Source: Polytrichum commune
Lineage: Eukaryota; Streptophyta; Polytrichopsida; Polytrichales; Polytrichaceae
Direction: 5' to 3'
DNA: 64,000 bases
NCBI GenBank assembly: GCA_950295325.1
Contig: OX485803.1
Location: 55,815,554-55,879,553 of the forward strand
Shown here: in pieces, positions 10,966 through 19,299 of the stretch
How positions within the stretch are numbered: position 1 is the stretch's first letter
Layout of the letters: the number at the start of each line of letters is the position of its first letter
The notes under the pieces: model-generated
The model's database searches: none
The model's input: only the letters and a program-made list of their open reading frames with translations
What the model was told of the DNA's origin: nothing
Program-made: the position numbers and the translations under genes

Positions 10966-11356
10966 GGTCAATTGCGGAGGCGCCTCAGAGCGTGAGTAAG
11001 TTTCTTGCGTGCTGCTGCCCATTAGGATGATCTAGGAGTACTTTCAGTTGTTGCAAGGTTTTAGGGTTGGAGTAGTTTTTCCCTCCTTTCATCTTGAAGC
11101 ATGTGTTTTTGACAATTCAAAATGAGTAGCTTCAATTTGTAGTTCATTGTTTTTTTGCATACAAATCAAAATGTTTCAATCTGATTTATGAGCAACTTGT
11201 TGTAGACTGTATTGGAGTAGTTCTAAATGTTGTTCTTCCATAGATGATTTCCTTAGAGAGCATTGAAAGAGTATGCAACAACAGTTTCATTGGATCATGC
11301 ATGTGTACATTGAATTACTAGAGGTTTCTAACCTGAATTATATTGTAAATTTGCAG

Positions 11357-11652
11357 TTGGTCCTAGCTGCAGCACGAGGAAGAGTTGTGGTTTAGGAGCA
11401 AACATTCTACAAAGGTAAGAATTTCTATAACATTGCAATTGCATTTTGTATGATTGCATTTTTTGGTTGTTGTGGTTTAGGGCTTAAGGTTTGCTTGAAA
11501 ACATATGAGCTGCAACAACACTGAGAGCAAATGAGATTCCAATTTCAATACTTTCTGAATTCGTTTGGTACTTTTGATTGCAGAGTCTGGTATTGCAGTG
11601 CAGAGCTATATTGCATTCGGATTTGCTGATCAAAACCATATTGGAAGACAAG
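11357..11652 (+). other. Predicted small leader exons of the plus-strand gene
   Basis: Exon 11357-11414 (58 nt) lies between TTTGCAG and GTAAGAA. Exon 11584-11652 (69 nt) lies between GATTGCAG and GTAAGCC. A possible earlier exon ends at 10991 before GTGAGTAAG. These are strong plant splice sites with no long frame, so they are read as untranslated leader exons. The introns between them (10992-11356 and 11415-11583) contain no palindrome. Confidence 0.55.
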
Positions 11653-12473
11653 GTAAGCCTCCGCAAAATACGGAATCACCCCAAATATATAAATTTAGAA
11701 TAATAAGAAATTCCTTAAAGTTTACGGACGCGCGTCCGTAAATTTTAGGGACATTTGTGCGAGTGAGAAACAAGACACTCACACAACGTGTGCAGAGGTT
11801 ACGGACGCACGTTCGTAACTTCCAGAGATTTAAGTAGGATGATATTCTCCAGCATAAAATATTTGCAAAGTTTACGGACGCGTGTCCATAAACTAGGCAA
11901 ACCAAAGTGAGAATCCATCATATAATATATGTACAGAGGTTACGGACGCGCGTCCGTAACTTCTAGAAATGAAAATTCATCTCTTAATATATTAAAAAGT
12001 TTACGAACGCGCGTCCGTAAACTAGGGAAAGCAAATATAAGAAAGCAAATGCTTTTCTAAGAAAGCAGATCCATTTCTAAGAAACTACATCCCTTTCTAT
12101 CATACCAAATCCCTTTCTATCATATATTTGTAGAGGTTACGGATGCGCGTCCGTAACTTCTAGAGATATTATATACAAATATAAAATATTTACAAAGTTT
12201 ACGGACGCGCGTCCGTAACCTATGCATATATAAGTAATCAAATTCTTTTCTATCTTTTATATGTGCAGGAGTTACGGACGCGCGTCCGTAACCTCTTCAG
12301 ATATTCGAGTATATAGTGTACGCGCTATGCGTATTCACTACAACTGGATGTTTTCATTTGAATATACAATACCTAAATAACAAAATACGCAATCTTTACG
12401 AACGCGCGTTCGTATATTAGGATCTGTATCCATTGACCACAATACTAACTTGTTGTCTATCTTATTTTTGCAG
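11653..12473 (+). other. Leader intron of the plus-strand gene, nine palindromes
   Basis: Donor AAG|GTAAGCC at 11652/11653 and acceptor TTTTTGCAG at 12465-12473, directly followed by the ATG of the coding exon. The 821-nt intron holds nine palindrome copies about 55-135 bp apart. Confidence 0.65.
11721..12414. repeat. Cluster of nine palindromic repeats
   Basis: Copies lie at 11721-11742, 11799-11818, 11871-11892, 11940-11959, 12000-12021, 12137-12156, 12199-12218, 12272-12291 and 12397-12414. The consensus is TTACGGACGCGCGTCCGTAA. Flanks often read GCAGAGG before or CTTCTAGA after, but the spacers are not a tandem repeat. A degenerate tenth copy may lie near 12317. Confidence 0.92.
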
Positions 12474-13766
12474 ATGGCATCTAAAAAGAGACCCGCAATT
12501 GAGATATTTGCAGAGGCTCTCATTCCTCCGCTGCCAGAAGATATCAAAGACATCAGCCCCAACGACCACTACAAGCCACAAGATGACATTGTAGATAATT
12601 GGACAGTACTGGTAGAGAAAGATGAAAAAGAGATATTTGTGCTTAGATTTTCCTACCAAATTAAGATGGATATAGATGATGCGGAGAAGTGGCTACAACT
12701 TAAATCGTGGACAGTTGAGTGTGCAGTGGCCCAAGGGGATTATGTAGTAATTGACCTTGAGAAGAAAGAAGATCGAGTCACATTCATTTTGCACGAATCT
12801 TACCATCCCTTTAACAAAAATGAGTGTGAAAATGGTAGTCCCGATGCGGCTTGCTTCAATCTCCAGACGGAGTTCCAAGACTATGCATGCAATGCACCTT
12901 GGACGGGTAAGCGGCTTGGACGACTCTTGAACAATGTTACAAGAGTGAATGGGGCCTTGCTAGAGGCTAGAAAGGGGAAGGAGAAAAAGAAACAAGTCGT
13001 TCCTGAATGGCCCAAGCGTGTCCCTAAACCTGTGCCGGAATCCTCAGGGCCCTCGCAGAGTGGTGCATCAAGAGGGAGCAGACAGACGAGTAAACGCTCT
13101 CACTCGCAGATGGAATCATCAGGGCTAACAGAGGGCCCGGATGTCAGCTCAACACTCACTGTCGTTCCTCTCCTTAAGAAAGGTCAACGTCCTGACGCCG
13201 AACTCTCCACAAAGATATTCCAAGAGTTCGATGAGAAGACAAAGGGTTGCTGGCCGCTTAGCAGGTATTTCACTTTCGACGTAGACGTCTACAAATGCCA
13301 CAAGGGCACCGAAAGTATGAATACCAGAGCGAAAGAAGAGAGCGGGGTATGGTGGCAAATGAACAACATCATGAACAACCCCAAATTTGACAGGCAGATG
13401 ATTTGCGTCACACCTAAGGATCTTATCGTTGAAGTGAACGAAAAAAATTGGCCCATTCTCAAGAATGGAGAGTTCTACATAGTCGACGGCCAACATAGTG
13501 TGATGGCTGCAAAAACTCTCCTTGAAAACGACGAGTGGAAAAGCCCATTGAAAGAAACGATACGATATTGGAAGGCATTCGTCATGCATTCCAAGGATTC
13601 GAACCAACTAATTGCAATTTCTGCTTTCATGAACCAAGGGAATAAAGTGAGGCAGTTCGAGGCTTCATGGGCAGCCAACATCGTGGCTGGGAGGACCTTG
13701 TGGGTGGAGCACGAATGTCCCCCAAAAGAAAGAGACAATGCAGTCGTCAAGAACTCTAAATGGCAG
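12474..13766 (+). CDS. Exon 1 of a multi-domain gene: DGQH-motif N-terminal part
   Basis: The start is ATG at 12474, immediately after the acceptor. The exon encodes 431 residues and ends in phase 0 at a CAG|GTATGT donor. Residues 1-165 are a mixed region of unknown fold. Residues 166-245 are basic, Ser/Pro-rich and probably disordered (KGKEKKK; RQTSKRSHSQ). Residues 310-400 contain GEFYIVDGQHSVMAAK, with D338-G-Q-H341. That motif resembles the DGQHR signature of DndB/ParB-like proteins, though the following Arg is Ser here. Any link to ParB/Srx-type folds is inference from this motif alone. Downstream exons keep phase, suggesting one long protein with a coiled coil and an FCP1-like domain. 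I do not know its function. Confidence 0.62.
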
Positions 13767-13784
13767 GTATGTCACTCATATATA

Positions 13785-13804
13785 TTACGGACGCACGTCC
13801 GTAA
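13785..13804. repeat. Palindrome copy in intron 1 of the coding region
   Basis: TTACGGACGCACGTCCGTAA lies 18 bp after the donor at 13767. One CpG has become CpA. Confidence 0.85.
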
Positions 13805-13905
13805 ACCTGGCCCTTCTCCTCCCACTGCTTTAATTCTTTGAAATTAATGTCTATTAATTTCGATGTACTGATTTCTTGCAATTCATGCCTCTTGCATACA
13901 TTCAG

Positions 13906-15202
13906 CAATGTCATCTTGACAAAGTTCTCGAGTATAGACATGAAGACAGTGCATGAATTAAAGGGTGAACTCAAGCTCATCACTGCAACAGTGGAGACGT
14001 GGGCAATATGGTTGCGACTCTTCGATGCCCACAACAACGGGGACCTTGTGAATCCAGATACGGAAAACACGTACAAGAGCGATTCAAAGATTAAGGTACC
14101 ACCAATCCTGCGAGAGTTCTTTCGTCCCCTCCAAGGATTGATGGACTCGGAGCTGTACAGGGCAGCAGAACACATTCTTCTAGAAACTCCTAGAAGGACT
14201 CTGCCCTATCCCAAAATCTTTTTGAAGCGGCCGAAGCATATGAAGCCATCCACGTACCACATAAAGGAATGGTGCGATTACAGAAAGAAGAAGACCATGG
14301 CTGTAAGGGAGATTAGCAAATTGCTACCCACCCACAACCTCATTAATAGTGATGGTGAGATCGTGTGGGAGAATTGGAGGAAGCTGAAGAGTGAATACCA
14401 CATCAATGGTGTCTCCATGCGAGCTTCGATAAGAGGGGCATCATCCTTCCTTGCCCAACGATCCAGAAGGAACGAAAAGAAGGGATCCATCGACGAGAGG
14501 GAGGCAAGGTTGTACGTGAACTTTCTCGGTAGGAAAAAAAAGGCGAAATTCGGAGGGTTTGCAAGATTCTGCACGGTCACAAAGGGCATGAAGTTCGGCA
14601 CATGGGACACCCATGCTTCAAGAGCCTCTGTGAGAGATGACCCCCGGGGTTGCCCTTTCGCCATTTTTGATTTTCGTGCAATTCCCGGAGCTTGGAAACA
14701 AGACGTTGCGGGATCACCCTTCTACGACCTCTTCTTAAAAGCCTTCAAGAGCTATCGCTCGCCTAACCTCTTCGAGCCTCGTGTGTGGTTATGGATTGTA
14801 GAGCAAGAGAGGTCCACATCCATTGTCCATCTATACACATCAACGATGGACCTCGAATACGATCTGTACCACAGCACCTACATCCCGGCGAAGACATAAG
14901 GGATCACTGTTATTCAAGAGGCAAGAGGGGTGAAGCAAGTGGGAGCCGTGCAACTTTATTTCTTGACACGCAAGTCCTCACCAACTGGGCGATTGCCTAT
15001 TAAACCACACGAGGTGTTCAGGAAAGTCTACTCGTTGCCCCCATCACACCCCAAGGAGCTTGTGGAGGAGACAATGCATGCCGTCTACCCGGCGTTCGAG
15101 CTCCGGATGGACTTTTATATTGGAGTCTTGAAGGCTTTGACTGTCATGAGTGAGACAGTTTACAACGTCTTCGGAGGCACGAAGTTTGTTTATGTAGCAT
15201 TG
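13906..15202 (+). CDS. Exon 2 of the multi-domain gene, one in-frame stop
   Basis: A clear acceptor ATTCAG ends at 13905, but the long frame downstream is one base out of phase with exon 1 there. An alternative weak acceptor (GACAAAG near 13924) would be in phase, so the left boundary is uncertain. The frame then runs to a good donor TTG|GTGAGT at 15202/15203, with a single TAA at 14897-14899 (YIPAKT-stop-GITVIQ). Coding character is clear on both sides of the stop. The product (SIDMKTVHELKGEL ... KFVYVAL) matches no family I recognise. The in-frame stop and phase problem mean this copy may be decayed. Confidence 0.5.
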
Positions 15203-15244
15203 GTGAGTATTTGTTTGTCTTTCACCCCACCTATCTTTTGCATA

Positions 15245-15276
15245 GTTATTTTACGGACGCGCGTCCGTAAAATAAC
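15245..15276. repeat. 32-bp perfect palindrome in intron 2
   Basis: The arm is GTTATTTTACGGACGC followed by its exact complement. This is the longest perfect copy in the window. It lies in the intron 15203-15443. Confidence 0.92.
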
Positions 15277-15297
15277 CCAGTATCAGGTGCATGTGAA

Positions 15298-15370
15298 TTT
15301 TACGATCGTGTGTCCGTAAAATTGTCCAACATCTTTTGAATGTTGATTTTACGAACACGCGTCCGTAGAA
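15298..15370. repeat. Two diverged palindrome copies in intron 2
   Basis: Copies at 15298-15321 (TTTTACGATCGTG and so on) and 15347-15370 (TTTTACGAACACG and so on) keep the outer TTTTACG arm and most of CGTCCGTA. Confidence 0.75.
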
Positions 15371-15443
15371 TGTGTTGACATCTAGCCTCATTTATATGTC
15401 ATCACCACAATTGTTCCTATCTAATTTTCTTGTTATGGTGCAG

Positions 15444-16871
15444 ATGCTGGGGTTGCAGGTGAATTCTTTTGTGGAGGATACCGACTACGATGAAGCCCAT
15501 ACTCATAGGGTTATTGCGTCCAAAATGGATATACAGGACATCATGGACGTCCTTACACCCCATCCTGCGGTGCCTCTTGCTTCTAGAGAAGAGGCAATCC
15601 CCGGAATGGAGACAGACCCTGAAGAGGACCAGGATCCCAGTTCCCGAATAGCGCAGCCCTCCACACAGGAGCCTTTACACGGCCTTGTTCGGGACCCAAT
15701 AAATCCAAGTGCTTTCCTGCTGGGAACAGACGACACGGATGCGCAGGAGGCACGCGTGAACTTCACTCCGATAAGGGTCCCTCATAGCCCTGTTCTCTCA
15801 CCTTTTGGGACTCCCACCTCTCGAGTTGGGTTTCCTTCAACTGCGGGCCCATCTCGTGCTGCAGGTGTTATTGCGGAGAAGGATGTGGACCTTGCGGCAG
15901 AAGGCGGATGCACCGCTTCATCTGGAGGGGGGTCTCAACATTCAGATCTACCCCCTATAGAGGGGAGGGATGTGTTGGAGTTGATATTGAGGCCTGATAT
16001 CTCTCTATATCGTGAGAGTCGACGAAAGAGGAACAAGACGCCATACAACGAATACCCTGAAGGCGCGGTCTTGGAGCTCTCTGATGAAGACGAGGATGAG
16101 ATTAGGATTCACAATGCCATCTCTGCATTGCCTACCGAACCTGGCAAGGTGAAGAAAGAGCCGATGTCAGTGTCCGAATTGGACGAGAAGATGGAGAAGC
16201 GAATGAAGGAAGAGCTTGACCAACGGCTTCGAGAAGCTAACGAGGAGCACGCCAAAAAGATGGCCGCCATCCAAGCTGAGATGGAGCAAGCTAGGTTGGA
16301 GTCTGCTCGAAGGCACGCTGATCTCATGGCTCAAAATCAGCAGTTCTTGGCCCAGAGCCAACAATTCATGAGCTTGATGCAGAGCTTGCAGGCAAGGCCC
16401 CAAGTTGCATATGCACCTCCCGAGGCCGGCATGTCGATGCCCACCACTCTCATGCGGCCTCCATCTAGTAGCCATGCAGTTTATATACCCGAGCATGCTT
16501 ATCCAGCTCCCACGTTGATTGTCCCGCCCTCTCCCATTGTTGTCGCCACTCCAGAGCCCCCCTATCTTCCAACTGGAGTGGAGGAGATACCGGCACGTGA
16601 CACGGCGGGTGCCGCCAAGAGAGATGTCAATGAAGGCCACGCCCCCATCGGCGATGAAGATGTACATATGCGGGGCAGCCAAGACTCCACAGATGAGGAT
16701 CAGCCTTACGTGGATACTCAAGGATCGCAAGCGGCTGGAGACACTTTGTTGGTGGTCGAAGATCTGGACAATTTTGCGGACGCGCGTCCGGATCCTATGC
16801 CCATGACGGGGCCAGTTGAGGGAGGCATTGTTGGCGCGGACCTCGCCCCTGAAGAGGTAATCAACCTTTGA
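15444..16871 (+). CDS. Exon 3 of the multi-domain gene: acidic, Pro-rich and coiled-coil part
   Basis: The acceptor GGTGCAG ends at 15443 and the exon is in phase 0 with exon 2. It encodes an acidic/Pro-rich segment, a VKKEP motif and a roughly 70-residue Glu/Lys/Gln-rich coiled coil (from MEKRMKEELDQRL to QSLQ, about 16190-16395). A Pro-rich tail follows. The frame stops at TGA 16869-16871, but a donor-like GAG|GTAATC at 16856/16857 would join in phase 0 to the acceptor at 17197 and fuse the FCP1-like exon. A palindrome core (16777-16790) is translated as part of FADARPDP. Confidence 0.55.
   Translation: MLGLQVNSFVEDTDYDEAHTHRVIASKMDIQDIMDVLTPHPAVPLASREEAIPGMETDPEEDQDPSSRIAQPSTQEPLHGLVRDPINPSAFLLGTDDTDAQEARVNFTPIRVPHSPVLSPFGTPTSRVGFPSTAGPSRAAGVIAEKDVDLAAEGGCTASSGGGSQHSDLPPIEGRDVLELILRPDISLYRESRRKRNKTPYNEYPEGAVLELSDEDEDEIRIHNAISALPTEPGKVKKEPMSVSELDEKMEKRMKEELDQRLREANEEHAKKMAAIQAEMEQARLESARRHADLMAQNQQFLAQSQQFMSLMQSLQARPQVAYAPPEAGMSMPTTLMRPPSSSHAVYIPEHAYPAPTLIVPPSPIVVATPEPPYLPTGVEEIPARDTAGAAKRDVNEGHAPIGDEDVHMRGSQDSTDEDQPYVDTQGSQAAGDTLLVVEDLDNFADARPDPMPMTGPVEGGIVGADLAPEEVINL
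16777..16790. repeat. Palindrome core inside a coding exon
   Basis: CGGACGCGCGTCCG lies in the open frame of exon 3. It is the only recognisable copy outside a predicted intron, and the frame stays open through it. Confidence 0.85.
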
Positions 16872-16886
16872 GCATGCCTCCCACGT

Positions 16887-16904
16887 TACGGACGCGCGTC
16901 CGTA
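16887..16904. repeat. Palindrome copy after exon 3
   Basis: TACGGACGCGCGTCCGTA lies 30 bp after the proposed donor at 16857, inside the predicted intron 16857-17197. Confidence 0.88.
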
Positions 16905-17197
16905 TCTTCCTTGTCTGCCTCCTTCGTGGCGTGTGTATATCATCGAGTTCAATCCTCGACTTCGCCCGGCGGGTGGATACAATTTTGTTAGCATAGATTC
17001 CATTAACTACAACAAAGATTTTTTGTGACAATGTATATTATTCACCAAATGTGTATCACCAATTACATTAATACCAATTTTTTGAGCTGGATGGTTCGGA
17101 TTATTTTGGCCTTATATTTCTTTGTTGAGTTTATCCATGCTTGTCAATTGGTTTACTTGAGTAGTACCATTTACCTAGATAGACTGTTCCATCACAG

Positions 17198-17965
17198 GGT
17201 CCGTCGGAGATATGTCGCAACCCCGCGGGAAGACCAAGTGCGCCCATGAGGAAACCATTCATAATATTTGACCTCAATGGGGTGCTTTGTCATTCCAAAC
17301 ATATCTCGCATAGTGCGTCCAAGGGGCCCTTCCGTAGTCCACAAGACATGGATTATGGCGGACAATTCGATACTCTCATAAATAAGAAGGTTGTACGTGC
17401 CCGCCCCGGCTTGAGGAGCTTCCTTCGTGAGGTCCTTGGCTTCGCACATGTCATCATCTGGAGCTCTATGCTCATGGACAACACGAAGGCCATCGTCGGT
17501 TTCCTTTTCCGAGAACTCGCAATGCCATGCTTGCTTCTCGGTCAAGAACACTGCGATGACCTCTATGACCGTAGTGGCAATATTGTACCCAAGCTTGGAG
17601 GAGGTCGTGGGCCTCAATTCTTAAAGGTTTTGAGGAAGAACCTCTGGGTGGGCGTCCCTATGTTGGTGGGGGTGCCCCACGGTTGTTGGCCCACCCCGGA
17701 TAACACACTCCTCATTGACGACAGCCCGGCAAAGAATATTCTCAATCCCCCGGGCAATTGCATATTCCCGGATCCTTGGGAAAACGATAGGAATGACAAC
17801 TTTCTAGAGAGTGAACTAGGGCCCTACATTAGGAGGCTTGCCTATCACCCCGGAAGTGTCCCGGATTTTGTGCTCTCGAACCCCATTGGCAATAGGCCTC
17901 TAGGACCACAAGATGAGGAATTTAGGATGTTGTACGGCTACGCTAGACTCAATAAATTAATATGA
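17198..17965 (+). CDS. FCP1/SCP-like (HAD-fold) phosphatase domain exon
   Basis: The acceptor CATCACAG ends at 17197 and the frame is open from there (GPSEICRNP...), then through ATG 17246 to TGA 17965. Counting from that ATG, residues 5-14 FIIFDLNGVL match HAD motif I, WSS at 72-74 matches motif II, and LLIDDSPAK at 155-163 matches the motif IV DD pair. This is the NIF/FCP1-like arrangement, seen in enzymes that remove phosphate from proteins such as RNA polymerase II tail repeats. The second Asp of the usual DxDx(T/V) is Asn, as in some plant FCP1-like proteins, so catalysis is uncertain. The upstream in-phase splice suggests this is the C-terminal domain of the long protein, but a separate start at 17246 is possible. 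Confidence 0.68.
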   Translation, partial: GPSEICRNPAGRPSAPMRKPFIIFDLNGVLCHSKHISHSASKGPFRSPQDMDYGGQFDTLINKKVVRARPGLRSFLREVLGFAHVIIWSSMLMDNTKAIVGFLFRELAMPCLLLGQEHCDDLYDRSGNIVPKLGGGRGPQFLKVLRKNLWVGVPMLVGVPHGCWPTPDNTLLIDDSPAKNILNPPGNCIFPDPWENDRNDNFLESELGPYIRRLAYHPGSVPDFVLSNPIGNRPLGPQDEEFRMLYGYARLNKLI

Positions 17966-18070
17966 AAACTTTGACAATTTTGGGTTTGTACTTTGACTCT
18001 CCCTGTAAATATCTAACATTTCTCCCCTTATTTTTGTAATATATTTTTGTAATGTATACTTGTATCTTAG

Positions 18071-18505
18071 TTGCCTCACCAAGCACCCCAAAGTGTCGTC
18101 AATGGCATGTCTGCATCACGGTCAGGCCCCACATCTCCTTCCCTTGGTATGAGCGACATTGCAATGACTTCACTATTCCAATTTTCGGCCGTCGATGCTG
18201 CCTCTGCTGTTGATTACTCCAAAGACTCCGGGTTTGAAGACGGAGTCGTGGATAGCCCTCCTGCAAAGGTTGCAAAACTCAATTACGCTCCATCTCCATC
18301 TCCATCTCCCCTCCGCAGTGAGAGGCACGTCCGAAACCCATGGTCGACCAGACGCCTTTGCATGGATGAACCCCAAATTGATGTACCGGCGTTTGCGAAC
18401 GTCCCTCTCGGGCTTGTATCTACACCCGTCGATGTCCCAGAAGCTCTAACCAGCGCCCCGAAGGCGAAGGTGCCCAACTATTGGCATTCTCAAGTTTTTC
18501 CTTGA
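18071..18505 (+). CDS. Downstream exon or ORF, Ser/Pro-rich, unknown
   Basis: The open frame follows an acceptor-like GTATCTTAG ending at 18070; the first in-frame ATG is near 18110. The product is Ser/Pro-rich and low in complexity (SPSPSPLRSERH), with an acidic patch and an ending PNYWHSQVFP. I recognise no family. It could be a further exon of the gene upstream, but no in-phase donor was found before the stop at 17965. Confidence 0.35.
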   Translation: MPHQAPQSVVNGMSASRSGPTSPSLGMSDIAMTSLFQFSAVDAASAVDYSKDSGFEDGVVDSPPAKVAKLNYAPSPSPSPLRSERHVRNPWSTRRLCMDEPQIDVPAFANVPLGLVSTPVDVPEALTSAPKAKVPNYWHSQVFP

Positions 18506-18544
18506 TGATTTCCATGTATAAGTGCATTTCAACTTCTTGGGTTT

Positions 18545-18563
18545 TTCGGACTTCCATCCGTAA
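18545..18563. repeat. Degenerate palindrome copy
   Basis: TTCGGACTTCCATCCGTAA keeps both arms (CGGAC and TCCGTAA) but has lost the CpG core. It lies between the open segments at 18071-18505 and 18620-18976. Confidence 0.5.
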
Positions 18564-18619
18564 CTTGTAACCACTTATACTAACCCACCTCATTATATAT
18601 ATTTATGGTCATTGTTCAG

Positions 18620-18976
18620 ACCCCAATGTACACGAATGTGGGCCGGGCATCATCGACTTCGTCATTGGATAGGTGAACACTGAAGACAGCTTCTTGCGAG
18701 TCTGATCGTTGTTTGGCCCTACGGAAGAGTGCAAGACATTCGGTTTCCCAAACGCATTCTTATTCCACTCCCAATACCACAACCCACAAATCGGTAGCGG
18801 TTCAGCAAATATGGGCAAATGGCATATACTCGGGATCAGTCAATAAACAAGGTTACAGCCGCGGAGCCGAGATCTTTAGAGCAATGGATGCCATTAAAGC
18901 AAAAGAAAAAGAGACGGCCGCAAAGGCTAAGGCAAAAATACAAGTAGTTAGTCGTATTCACAATCCAACCGTATAG
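18620..18976 (+). CDS. Possible last exon, Lys/Ala-rich tail, in-frame stop
   Basis: The acceptor-like TTGTTCAG ends at 18619. The frame reads TPMYTNVGRASSTSS, meets TGA near 18674, then continues open to the stop at 18976 with KSARHSVSQTHSY and a charged tail KAKEKETAAKAKAKIQ. The Ser/Thr and Lys/Ala composition looks coding, but the stop suggests decay. Function unknown. Confidence 0.3.
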
Positions 18977-19299
18977 GCTATTATTATCATACATTTAGTA
19001 GTGGGATTATATTTCTAGGACTTTGGCTTAATATTGGATATTCCCACATGTATTTTGTACTTCAACCCTACTCAATAAATATGATATCGATTTTGTATAT
19101 GCAAATGTTTTCATATATCTCGTTTTCTTATTTACGTCTGTGTAGTTCCATGCATTTGAGTCTCATATCTGAATCCTAAATTGGGAACATAGCATCTTTG
19201 TACTGTTTTCCTTCCTACAATTGTGAAAGCCACGTCCTTTAATAGTCTCAAAATCAACAAAAAGTCTCCAATTAACGAATATAGTGTTCCTTATCAAAT

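Noticed and set aside
15503..17003. Minus-strand ORF of 278 residues (16167-17003) and neighbours
   Set aside because: Shadow of plus-strand exon 3, whose phase and splice sites fit; the shadow has no family motif.
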